The translations under genes were made by a program, and so were the position numbers. Shown piece after piece: positions 23,004 through 34,634 of a stretch of 64,000 bases of DNA. Numbering within the stretch: position 1 is the stretch's first letter; each line of letters starts with the position of its first letter. The notes below the pieces were generated by a model. That model was not told where the DNA came from. It made no database searches and saw only the letters and a list, made by a program, of their open reading frames with translations. Origin of the DNA: Rhizophagus irregularis (lineage: Eukaryota > Glomeromycota > Glomeromycetes > Glomerales > Glomeraceae); the NCBI RefSeq assembly GCF_026210795.1, contig NC_089431.1, positions 1,488,001 to 1,552,000 on the forward strand, in the 5' to 3' direction.

Positions 23004-23406
23004 CATATATGTATAATCTTATACACCTTTCTAATACTTGAATGGATAGTCTCAACATGCTCAGGACATGGAAAATTAACTCTAGTATGATACAATTTTT
23101 GAAATGTAATATCTAAAACCTATATTCAAATATAGAGAGGCAGAATAATAAGAATATTAATTCCCATTGTGTTTACTATTATTATTTTATATTAACAATT
23201 TTTAATACATATTAAAAAAGCTTTAGCAGTTAGTAAATTAATAAAAAAAACTAATAAAATTTTACATGATCAGTTAAATAACACTGAACAAACACATTTC
23301 CCACATGTAATACCAGTTTGACTTTTATTGGTCATGATCGTCGGTTTCGATGATTAGAAACTGATAACAATCCAATCTGTTATTCCAAATTGAAAACTTC
23401 GAAAGA

Positions 23407-26400
23407 ATGGACAATAATCTTGATGCACAACGTCAGGCAGTATTCCTTCAGGTTGGAGTTTCTTCAACTTATATCAGAAAAGTAATTCTATTTGCTGAAA
23501 AAAGAAATTTCTTTTAACATTTATGGGAAATGTTAGTTAAAACCTTTATGTGTATCCCTTATCCAAACCGGATCGGTATCAACTTCAAAAACTCATGACA
23601 TTATTCATACTATCAACAATTTGCTTAATACTCTTCATTCGATTCCCGATTCATCCAGGGTATTTGACTACAATTTGATCAAATATGTATACATTCCTTT
23701 ACTTCAGTTATATAATAACCCAGTTCTACAACAAAGTGATAGATTTGTCGAAGGTTTCCTTAATTGTATTCATTTCTTGCTAACAGCGAGTTGGCAAAAA
23801 TATATGGTTTCTGACCAATTCAAACAGCTCCTAATTTTGTTTGTTAGTATAATTGGTAGATCACCATCTATTGATTCGAAAGTGGATAAACAGCCATTTA
23901 CTTTATCTGAAGAAACAAAATTTGCAGGGGTTAAATGTATATTGGCGTTACTACCTAGACACACTGAATTACCCGGAGACGTAGACGAAAGGGATCAGTT
24001 CCAAATAGAGATCCGTCGTGAGTTAATTTTGCAAGAATTAATGGATATAAAACTCAGGGCACTCCTTGCTCGATGTGTTTATGTCCTGTTAGAAATTATT
24101 TCCAATGAAAAATTGTTACAATTAAGGCTAACTTCTCTTGAGACTTTACAATCCTTAGTCAATAATATAGAAGATTCAGGAATTATTGCAGCTTTCTTGC
24201 CTGGAATGGTTAGCACATTAAGTAAAACTTTGGTTCGAGATCAGAAAGAGAATCATATGTTATTAACAAAAATTGTTGAAACTTTATCTGAAGTCATAGC
24301 TAGTGCCATGAAGGATGAAGATAAAGTAAACGAGAGTTTGTTGACTAAAATAGATTCGCTGAGTGATCTAAAAAATTTAATCCCCGGTACTGATCAAACA
24401 AGTTCACATAATTTAATTTCTAATGTAACATCGACTCAATCATCTCAGCAACAGTCAATATTCGCATCAATTTGTGTTGAAAGGACAAGGTCATGGCTTA
24501 AAGCGACCAAATTGCAAATCAAAATATTAATTAGTCAAATTTTCACAATACGTAATCATTCCGCATGGCAGCTTAGATTAGCGTTTGTGAAATTTTCTTA
24601 TAAGCTTCTTTCTTGTAGTGCAAAATGTTTAGATAATTGTGTTCCTATATTAATCGAAACCCTTGTATTTTATTTGAATGATGATTATGAACAAGTATCA
24701 ATTCCATGTCGACAAAATTTGAATATGTTACGTTTGCACTCTCAATTTAAAAATTTTACACCAATTCTAAAAGAAAATTTCGATACTTGGCTTACATCAT
24801 TACCAAGATATTTAGTTGGATTGGACGAGAACGCAAAATTTAATGCATTATCATTAATAGCAGGTTTTACTTCTCTATTGGGATCAGATATACAGACGGT
24901 TTTAAATTTTTCATTACAAAGAGTATCGGATGGGTTGCTCAGTGCGTTAGAGTTTGATACTAGTGATGTTCAAGTTGTGGAAAATCGATTAATTATTGGG
25001 CAATATGATTCAATTGAAGATGAACATACTATTTCTTCCGATTTTGATTCTAAATGTATTGTTCCATCTTTTTCTCAACCACAATATAAACATATTCGAG
25101 AACAACGTGTCAGAACATGTATATCACTGGTTCTTCGGCTGTTTGGATATTTTAGTAACTTATCATTTTTAATCGATCATTTTCTTGCTTATTTTAGAGA
25201 TAAAGAGTTTAAAAGATTTTATGCTCAGTGTATATTTGTTATTAAGGAAATCTTGCTTGGAGCAGCTGGAATTGATATAGGCAAAACCTCAAGTTTTGAA
25301 TATTCAAAAATAGTTATGAAACCAGCAAATGCATTGCAAGATGTAAAAAGAATAGCAAGATCAATTTTAAGAGAATATATTGAGTCCGATGTGATACGTG
25401 GCCTCATTAATATCGATCCAGCCACAAAAGCAGTATTCGATAGCAATAGAAGCAAATCTGTTGAAAGAAAAATTCTAGCTACATCTAATGTGAGTATAGA
25501 ATCTCAAAATCTTATTGTTTTAGTTAATTGTTTCATTCTCGAAGGAATAGCGGCAATATCTCGTATTTTAGGGATGGAGTTTAGAGTGGAACTAATGGAT
25601 GCTCTCTATCCTATATTAGAAAAAGTTGGAGAAAACAATATGTTAATACATGAAACAGCTGATATCACTTTGACTCATGTTTCTATATGGTGTGGATACT
25701 CATCAAAGAAAGCCTTAGTATTGGAAAATGTTGATTATCTTGTTAACGTTGTTTCTCAGAAACTTAACCAAGTTATCGTAAATCCTCAAACTCCTCAAGT
25801 TCTTACTGCTATGATACATGTGGTTGGGCCGCCTGTGTTGCCATTTATTGATGATTCAATAGAAGAAATTTTTGATGCCCTAGATTCATATCATATGAAA
25901 CCTTATTTGTTGAATCAATTAGTAAATGTATTATTTGCTGTAATTATTACTATTTCCGAATCCGTAAAGAAAGAAATGGAAGAAGAACAGGAAGAAGTTA
26001 ATTGCAATTATAATCCACTTGAAAATGAAATTGAGATATCTAAAGAAATTGCAGAGTTCGTCAGTCAGTATAAAACAGAGAATGAACGTGAAACTAAGAC
26101 GTCAAGATCAAATGCAACACTTGAGGAAATTGGACAATATTTTCTGGAACATCGAGAGTCGAAAAAGAAATTGGAAGAAACCGAATATAATGAATTAGAA
26201 GATCACGATGATAATATTAAAGGGGAACATGACTCAACTAGCGCTTCTCATAATAATGAAGAGGATTTAGATAAAAAATCAAATCCAACAAAATCACAAT
26301 TGATTTGTCTCAAGATTATTGATAAATTACTTCATTTCCTTACGGCATCATCACCACAATTACGTTCATTAGTATTAGATGTTATTAGGATTTCACTTCC

Positions 26401-27028
26401 AGTATTAAAATCTATCCCAAAAGAGCTTTATCCTTTAGTACATAGAATATGGCCTTCAGTTCTTAATAGATTAAAGGATCAAGAACCATATGTCGTTCTT
26501 AGCGCAGTAAGGCTTATTCAAGGAATTTCAATTTCAAGTGGAGATTTTTTTACAAGTCGAGTAGTTCAAGACGTATGGCCGTCATTCCAACAATTATTAC
26601 GTCAGCAATCTGTGAAAGACGAAGACTATTCAGGGATAGCAACAACAAAATATTCCAGATCTCACAAGCTGAAAAAGTCAATACTAGAAACAATGAAAAT
26701 TGTTATTAGTGAAGAGGTGTTATCTAATCAGATCCTATTTCAGATCATGGACAACATGTGGCAATTTTTGAGTGAAGAAGTCCATGAAGAGCTTCAAAAT
26801 TCAGCAATTGAATTATTTAAGGAGTTAGCTAAAAGAAATGCCGATGCCACTTGGTTGATACTTAGGGGGTTAGTTAAAGAGTACAGTGTCATTACATATA
26901 ATAAGATTGGGGATGAAGAAGTGGAATTAAGAGATATTATATGGCCAAAATATTTATGTAGATTTTCAAAAGAGAAAAATCAATATGTAAAGAATGTTAA
27001 ATTAATTTTAAATGCAAATTTATTTTAA
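23407..27028 (+). CDS. TTI1: TTI1, subunit of the TEL2-TTI1-TTI2 (TTT) chaperone complex
   Basis: Large HEAT-repeat protein that with Tel2 and Tti2 stabilises PIKK kinases (ATM/Tel1, ATR/Mec1, TOR). Two exons: 23407-23451 and 23537-27028, giving 1178 aa, close to the usual length. The short first exon (MDNNLDAQRQAVFLQ) joins by an 85-bp intron to LKPLCVSLIQTG, recreating the conserved FxxLKPxCVxL start of TTI1. Further support: the C-terminal block ELYPLVHRIWPSVLNRLKD, then EPYVVLSAVRLI, then SGDFFTSRVVQDVWPSF. An acidic, low-complexity insert lies near residues 840-950. The first exon is small but fits phase and homology; the main exon is certain. Confidence 0.9.
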
Positions 27029-27070
27029 TAAAGGCGCAGTAAAAAATGCAATGTTTTAATTGGATTTCTA

Positions 27071-27080
27071 GTCACGTGAC
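27071..27080. promoter_or_regulatory. GTCACGTGAC palindrome (E-box type) upstream of ARP2
   Basis: Perfect 10-bp palindrome with core CACGTG, 121 bp upstream of the ARP2 start and 42 bp after the TTI1 stop, in a spacer of only 172 bp. RTCACGTGAY sites are bound by bHLH factors such as Cbf1 and MITF/TFE-type proteins. A role in ARP2 expression is inference from position. Confidence 0.45.
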
Positions 27081-27200
27081 TTTGATTTGTCTAGATTTCT
27101 GGCACTTGTATCACCTGAGCTCGTATCACAATTTATAATAAAATTTGAAGTTTTTAAAAAAAAACCAAAATAAACCCACCCCTAACTTAAACATTTAAAA

Positions 27201-28734
27201 ATGGACGCCTCAAAAACATTAGTTGTCGATAATGGAACGGGGGTGAGTCAGCTATTATATTTCATTGGCCATACGAAGTAATACATTCCCACAGGACGAA
27301 TAAAATTTTATTGCGAATGTTTCGATATTTAAATATTTTGGACGTCTCAAAAATTCTTTTTTTATTAGTTTGTCAAAGTTGGTTATGCTGGCTCCAATTT
27401 TCCTGATCATGTGTTTCCTTCTGTTGTTGGAAGACCAATTCTTCGTGCAGAAGAAAAAGTTGGGAACGTAGAAGTGAAAGATATCATGGTTGGCGATGAA
27501 GCCGCTAAACTTCGATCAATTTTACAAATGTCATATCCAATGGAAAATGGGATCATAAAGATATGGGAGGATATGAAACATTTATGGGATTATACTTTTC
27601 ATGAAAAATTAAAAGTAGATCCAAAAGATTGCAAGGTTCTGTTGACGGAACCACCAATGAATCCATTAAAGAATAGAAAAGAGATGGTACAAATTATGTT
27701 TGAAGAGTATGGTTTCCAGGGAGTTTATGTTTCTATTCAAGCTGTGCTTACTTTATATGCTCAAGGTAAATTATTTATCATAAGACTGTTTAATAGATTT
27801 AAAATTAAAATTTTGAACGAAAATTCTTTAATTTATTAAACAGGTCTTCTTACTGGAGTAGTAGTTGATTCCGGTGATGGTGTGACACACATTGTTCCAA
27901 TTTATGATGGGTACGCCCAGACACATCAAACACGTCGATTAGATATTGCTGGTCGCGATGTAACGCGTTACCTCATAAAACTACTTTTATTAAGAGGATA
28001 TGCATTCAATAGAACAGCAGACTTCGAAACTGTAAGACAAATGAAGGAGAAACTCTGTTATGTAAGGTAGAGTAAATATCAAGCCATATTATGTTTTTAA
28101 TTTTGTTTAAATTCATGGTTAATCATGAATGTCAAAATAGTTACGATATTCCTTTAGACCAAAAATTGGCAAATGAAACTACAGTTCTGGTAGAAAATTA
28201 CACACTACCTGACGGTCGAGTTATCAAAGTTGGTTCCGAACGATTTGAGGCACCTGAGTGTATGTTCCAGCCTCATTTGATTGATGTAGAAAAACCAGGT
28301 GTTGCAGAAATGCTTTTTGAATCAATTCAAGATGCTGCTATAGATGTTCGTCCTGAACTATATAGACATATTGTTTTGTCTGGGGGTTCATCTATGTATC
28401 CAGGTTTACCAAGTCGTCTTGAAAAAGAACTTAAACAACTGTATTTGGAAAGGGTAGCAAAAGGAGATACTTCAATATTGAAGGTGAGTGTATATTGTGA
28501 TTATTGTATACAATATATTTATTTATACTTAGTTATATTAATTTATTATTTTAATGAAATAATCAGAAACTAAAAATTCGAATTGAAGATCCACCCAGGC
28601 GTAAACATATGGTTTTCCTGGGAGGTGCTGTCCTAGCTAACATTATGAAAGATAAACAATCATGGTGGATTACAAAACAGGAGTGGGAAGAAGAAGGTGT
28701 TAAATCATTAGAAAAATTACATGGTTCATCGTGA
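27201..28734 (+). CDS. ARP2: Actin-related protein 2 (ARP2)
   Basis: Actin-like ATP-binding subunit of the Arp2/3 complex, which nucleates branched actin for endocytic patches. Five exons: 27201-27242, 27369-27765, 27844-28066, 28141-28483, 28567-28734, giving 390 aa, the standard length. Visible actin-fold motifs: phosphate-1 [15 protein letters not shown], connect region LLTEPPMNP, phosphate-2 [14 protein letters not shown], and adenosine loop [14 protein letters not shown]. The Arp2-specific stretch [19 protein letters not shown] is present. The exon 3 donor was chosen as AG|GTAGAG at 28066/28067, because that gives the conserved CYVSYDI join; an alternative GTAAGG donor 5 nt earlier breaks phase. 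Confidence 0.96.
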
Positions 28735-29454
28735 AATCATTAGTTATTTTTAATAAAATTAATATTTAACATGTATTAATGGGTTCAAATTGAATTCCTT
28801 ATATTTATAATACAGTATATTTAAAAAATTAAAATTGGCTCAATAAGAATATTTTTTCCAAATAACTTAATTAAACATAAGTTTTTATTTTCTAACAGTT
28901 TGTTTAATAATCAAATTATTCAAATACTTAATAATTTTACTGTATATTTATGTCTCTATATTGATTTAGCCAATTTTCATTGGTTAAATTCTAAATCAGA
29001 TAAGCGAATAAATTCTTAATTTTCCTTTCCTATCATATTAGCAAGTGCTCATATTTATTATTTATTTATTGAGAAAATTTAAATATCAAATTCTAAATTA
29101 GTAATTAAAGCTCATTAATCACCTCTGACCTAAATTGTCTGCTTCCAGCCGGAATTATGAGATCGTGCTTAATTTTGGCTAATCGAGTCAATTAAAATGC
29201 CGAATCGGTCCACCCTACAAAATTTACATTATGGTCGATCGATCACTAATTTTTAGGTCAATTAAGTTCCTACTTAAAAGCCCAATTTACAATTTATTTT
29301 AACCTTTAATACTCTTTTCACTTTCCACTCTCTCACCTCTTTCCTTGGTTCCTTTCAGATGTACCATCTAGAAACCTTTTGAGATATTTCAACAGGCTCA
29401 TTTGATGTTTTGAGATGGGAAGGTTGTTGTTATTTAGATAAGATTCTCTCCTAA
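28735..29454. other. Spacer after ARP2
   Basis: About 720 bp, AT-rich in its first half. The second half (from about 29120) has higher GC and looks like repeat-derived or former coding flank of the degraded gene that follows. I recognise no gene or RNA. Confidence 0.4.
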
Positions 29455-31222
29455 AATAGAGGCTATCCGTGCTACTGCCATCCTTTCCCTACGTCCTCAT
29501 TCGTTTCGGAAAGACATTATTCCTCTCTACTTTGTCCTCTTACTATGACGTAAAGAACAGAGAATGATTTAAGCAATTATTCCAAGTTCTATATATCGGA
29601 AAAAATCCTACACCATTAGAGTCTGAGTTCCTAGTCTTCAAACTCAATTTTTGCTAGACTTTGTACTAATGAAACGTATGAAATCTTTAGAGCAAACTTC
29701 ACAAAATTTGAATACATATATATCAAATTTTATGTACAGTACCGATATAAACAAGAGTTAGGAAATCATTTCAAAGGAGGATGCTTTGGTGAATTTCAAG
29801 AAGTTACTGGACGTGGTGGAATTGAGCGATAATAAGGTATTTTATCCTTAATTAGTCATAATCTCTATTTAAAAAGTACTAAGCATCTTTGGCTCTATGT
29901 TTTCATTGATGAATACGATTCTGTATGAACAAAGCCCTTAAAAACGAAATACTCCTCCAAGTTTTCACCAGTCATCACAAAGACGAAGGTGACTCCACTA
30001 AAAGAAAAATTGAATTAATTGAAAGTTCATTAAACAATTCTTCAGTAAAGACTGCTTATGATGAAGACGTAGCTCGTGTTTTTTTAACTGGCGTGACTCC
30101 TGTTGTTTTGGCCGAATTCATCTCAGGTTTAACATTTCAGATGATTTGATGTTAGACGAAGAATTCTGGGACTTGTATGGATTCAAGAAATCGGAAATTG
30201 AGTTTCTTTTGGAAATAATTTATCAGATAATATTAAAGAGGGAATAGTGTCATGGTTAAAGGAAGAAAATGATGGGTATTTTTTTCGCCATAATCAACCT
30301 GAAGAGATTTTCAACACTGCACATATCCTGTACTATGTCAGAAAGTTGATGAAACAAAAGAGTAAATTGGATGATAGTTGGGATCCTTCAGTCATTCTTA
30401 ATATACAGTAACTCTTAATTTCCCCCCTGACCCGCAACAAACATTGCCCTCTCAAAACAACATTGGACTTAATTGTTAACAATTCCCATTATTGAAGCAC
30501 TCAATCAATGCCCTCTCAATTCTACAAATGGCATAAAACAACGATTTGACTCACCAATATTCGCGAGTTACGGAGTTAGCAACTGATCGTACCCGTTATT
30601 ATCATTCATGTTCTATACTGGAGCCATTACATATCAACCAAACCCATTACCGCATTATTACAACACAATTTTTGAACACCAAATCGTATTGCCAAGAGGG
30701 AATTTATCACAGAGGCACTTATGATCTATGACAGGAAAAAGGTGGATTTAATACCTGTACGGAATTGTTTGCAGATTTTGGAGACAGAATATAATATTGA
30801 ACCTCTTTGCCAATCTATAGGGAAGGTTTTACTAAAGCCATTAAAGGACAATGTGTTAAGCATTCAAACGAAGAGGCGTTGAAACAAGCTCTTATGACAA
30901 AATGATAGTAAACGAATTTGATAAAATCAAGATGGAGAATGTTAAATTGGACGGAGCTCAAGGTAGTTGGCAGGAAGCAACTGATTTTTCACGATCATTG
31001 TTGGAAAAATCGGAGAATGAAATTTTAAGCCTTGAAATTAGTGATCGATACCGGAAAAATCAAAAAACAGTTCGTAAAGCTTTGGAATGGAAGATTAAAA
31101 AGAAAAGCAATGAGTATTTAGATTCATCAAAAAAACATGATGCAGAGTTGAGCTGTATGTTTATTGTATTGAGAGTAGGTTTGCATCGTCTAATTAGGAA
31201 GACTTATTGTGTTGATGAATGA
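29455..31222 (+). pseudogene. Degraded AAA-ATPase-like gene copy
   Basis: Remnant of a large family with a predicted AAA-ATPase-like domain and a PD-(D/E)XK-type C-terminal region, present in many copies in arbuscular mycorrhizal fungi. Recognisable blocks occur in the expected order across several frames: a P-loop-like region near 29490, VNFKKLLDVVELSD (29780s), FIDEYDS (29900s), VFLTGVTPVVLAEF (30080s), LDEEFWDLYGF (30150s), SWLKEENDGYFFRHNQPEEI (30250s) and a C-terminal basic block SDRYRKNQKTVRKALEWKIK (31040s-31110s). The frame is broken in many places along its whole length, so this is a fossil gene. Lack of splice-compatible breaks argues against introns as the cause. Family identity is from remembered motifs. 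Confidence 0.72.
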
Positions 31223-31677
31223 TTTGTAGATATTAAACACAGGATTACAAAATAAAGTTTCGCCCACAATTTGGGCTAATTATTTTTTAATTTTGTGTAT
31301 GCGTGTGTAGTGTGGGATGTATAATTCGTGTATCATCAGAAAAATAAAACTATATTAACAAGTATGTAAAAAGTTATTATCGTGCAATTACTATATACTT
31401 TATTGCTTAATTATCAATCATGCCGATTTATTGAGAGTTGAGGATCTTGGGGCTGAGATAGAAATTTTATCCGATCCTGAGAGGCTCCTCTTCGATGCGC
31501 TCTCTATGCTAATTGTGATAACAGATAACAATATACATATACGGCAAGTACTTGCCAATCAGAATCTATAACGTTATTATCGTGTGACATTATAATATGA
31601 ACCAATTAAAAATATTGTTTACATAAATTACACTGTATAAAAACTTCGTTTTTTAAATCGAAAATATTACTTAAAAA
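31223..31677. other. Spacer upstream of TMEM115
   Basis: 455 bp. It contains a CCAATCAG (about 31556) and CCAATTAA (about 31602) in the 130 bp before the TMEM115 start, the spacing expected of CCAAT boxes. No gene is recognised. Confidence 0.4.
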
Positions 31678-33218
31678 ATGCTGAATTTGAGGGTAAATAT
31701 AGATCTCTAGTTTCGCTTGTTTTTTTCATTCGATTCTTTACTTACACACTGGGATTCTACTCTAGATAGCGTTTATTAATATACCTCCAACAGTTAAAGT
31801 AATTACATTAATAATTATTATTCTGTCAGGACTCGGAACAATACAAAGAATAAAACAATGGCAAGACAATGGAGGGGAAAATGAAGGAAAAGAACCTACT
31901 CTTCCTTCCAATATTTTACCTGACATGGCACTGGTACCAGGATACGCGCTTCGGAAATTTTGGACGTTTTTAACAGCAGGATTCCTAGAAACTAATTTAT
32001 CGGGAGTAAGTACTATAAATATATATATATATTATTTATTTCTTAAAAGAAAAGATTTAATAATATAAATAAATACAATTTAAAATAGTTTGTAGGAAGT
32101 ATTCTTATAATACTAGTGAATGGAAAATATTTAGAAAGAGCATGGGGATCAAGAGATTTTTTAAAGTTTATAGGTATCGTTATAATTGGAGCTAATATAT
32201 GTGCTTTTTTAACATATTTATGTGAATATACTATCACAGGGGATACATTTTACTTGTAAGTTCGTTCATATTTACTAAATTTTTAATTTTTAGTTATTTC
32301 TTACGCGTTAATCTCTTTTTTATTTTATTATTTAGATATGATGTACAAGTAAATGGAATGATTGGATTAATTGGTGGATTTTTAGTAGGGTTAAAACAAC
32401 TAATACCGGAACATTTAGTTAGACTGACATTTTGTAGAGTAAAACATATACCAAGTTTATTTTTATTATTAAGTTTCGTTTGTTTTGTATTATTTGAATC
32501 ACAATCACAATTTCTTTTAGTACTTTATGGTAGTTTTATTTCTTGGATTCATTTAAGATTTTATAAATATCAAGATGGTTTACGTGGAGATCGTAGTGAG
32601 ACTTTTTCTTTTGCCAGTTTCTTCCCTGAATTTATTCAGTTGAGTATTTTTTTTACTCGTCTTTTTTTTTTAAAAAAAAATTAATTGCTAATTTAAATTT
32701 GTTCCCGTTTTTTTTTAAAAAAAACTTACATAGACCTGCCATCAAACTTATTTCTACTATGGTATTTAATATTTTAGTAATGTTAAAATGTTGTAAACCA
32801 ATACAGAAAAGGAGATTTGCTATGGATTTAGAAAGCCTTCCAACAAGTTTAGCACCTGCTATGCCAGGTAGTGCAAGAGCCGAAGCCGAAAGAAGAAGGT
32901 AAATTAGTCACACAATTAGTTACACGTATTGCTTATTGCTTATAATTTTCATAATTTCTAATGTTTTCTTACGCGTAAATTTTTTAATTTGATAGAGCAT
33001 TAGCATTAAAAGCATTGGATGCAAGATTACACAATAAGCCAAACTATTATCCAACATCACCACCACCATTTACAACATCACCATCATCATATACTACTAT
33101 TTCGCCACCAAATTCTTCTACTAATTTTAATAATAACACAGACAAAAATTCTTCAGATAATAAATCAACAAATAATATTTTATTTGATGCGAAAGATCAT
33201 TTGAAACAAGATTCATAA
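31678..33218 (+). CDS. TMEM115-like Golgi membrane protein (rhomboid-related)
   Basis: Multi-pass membrane protein of the TMEM115/DUF1751 family. Animal TMEM115 is a Golgi protein linked to retrograde transport and the COG complex; it has the rhomboid fold without known protease activity. Six exons: 31678-31692, 31766-32005, 32089-32255, 32336-32638, 32734-32898, 32996-33218, giving 370 aa. Family landmarks: FWTFLTAGFLETNLSG, GKYLERAWGSRDFLKF, YDVQVNGMIGLIGGFLVGLKQ, SWIHLRFYKYQDGLRGDRSE and FASFFPE. About six hydrophobic helices lie between residues 5 and 215. The cytosolic tail begins with a basic helix (SARAEAERRRALALKALDAR) and ends in a Ser/Thr/Asn/Pro-rich disordered region. Confidence 0.88.
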
Positions 33219-33531
33219 AAAAGATAATTTTTAAAAAAAATTTAAATTTGATTTACTACTAAAATAATATATCTACACATCTGCAAACAAAAACATTTAA
33301 CATTATTCAATTTTATAAAAAAATATATATACATCCTTTCTTTTAATAATAATCTAAGTATACATTATATACTGATTTGGATGGGAAAAGAGTAACGAAC
33401 TGATGTATATACCCTTTATATCCTTTAGGAAATAATATAACAATTTTATATAATTTTATAATAATCAATAATTTATTTCATTATTTTGGATCTCAATAAA
33501 AGTTTATCATTTTATTAATTAAATCTATAAG
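33219..33531. other. Convergent 3' spacer
   Basis: 313 bp tail-to-tail between TMEM115 and the FYVE-ARM gene. Strongly AT-rich; nothing recognised. Confidence 0.5.
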
Positions 33532-34603
33532 TTAATTGTCAAATGAAAATTGGTTTAATAATGTAGGTAAAGCTCCACTATTTTGTCTAATAGGTGGCAA
33601 TTTTGGTGGCTTATCCAAAGTAGATAAGGTTTCCTTATAATTATGTTCTAAACTAATATTATTAAAATTATTATTTAATTCTTCAATGTTTCCAAAATTA
33701 TTATTGCTAGTACTAATATATGCAGATGTTTTTGTTTCTTTATCATCAAGTAAAATAAGATTGTCAACAGGGACCAAATAAGATGTAATTACATTTGAAT
33801 CATCTACATTTGTTGTTTTTGTAGTTGCAGTATTATTCTCAACTTCTACTTTTGTCTTTGTTAAATTATTCTTTTCATTTAAAGATAAGTCACTTGTATT
33901 TTGAGGTTGTCCATAAAAATGAGAAATATCATCATAATCTTGTTGAAAATAATGTTGTTGATCATTATTTAAAATAAATGGAGAAGAAATTGGTATAGAA
34001 GGTAATGGCGGTGATAATTTATTTAATACATGCGTTGCACGTTTACGTATATCCTCATCTTTAATTGTATCCAATATACGATTAATTAATGGTAAACATG
34101 GTAATAATTTTGAATGTGACATAGAAGGAACTGTAATAATTTTAATAAAGAAACAAAAAATAATAAGAATAAATATACACTTATTTAATACTTTTATTTT
34201 ATATTTTACCTTCAGTTGATAAATTATCTAACGCTCTAACAATATGTCTTTGAATTTCTACATCAGCAACAGGTGAATCTCCAATAGCAATAAGTGTAGG
34301 GACAATACTACCGAAGAATTCTTCTAATTGTTGATCATTATTATCTTGTTCTTGTTCTGCTTCTTGTTCCGCTACTTTTTCTGCTTCTTCATCTGTTGCT
34401 TCTTTTTCATTAGTCATTGGATAAAATAACATACGTGTCTTATTCTCCTCTTTCGAAAACAAAAAAAAACGTCAATATAAAACTTAAACAATGTAAAAGA
34501 CACAATAATTTTTTTACCATATAGCGCAAAATTTGCCAACAATCGTGCTACATGTCTATTTATATAAAAGAATTAATTAGTAAAATTTTAGTAGCTTTAT
34601 AAT

Positions 34604-34634
<31 letters not shown>

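Larger units (their letters stand above)
22599..23406. other. Spacer, SET to TTI1
   Basis: 808 bp between co-directional genes. It holds a two-copy 35-bp tandem repeat (22650-22719) and a CT dinucleotide run near 22989-23003. The rest is AT-rich. Bases about 23290-23400 should include the TTI1 promoter. Confidence 0.5.

Noticed and set aside
29120-29265. Possible terminal inverted repeats (GACCTAAATTG .. TTTTTAGGTCAATT)
   Set aside because: Only about 7 bp of real complementarity and no target-site duplication; AT-rich chance match is likely.
33019-33204. Histidine-rich open frame
   Set aside because: Out-of-frame shadow of the Ser/Thr/Pro-rich TMEM115 tail.
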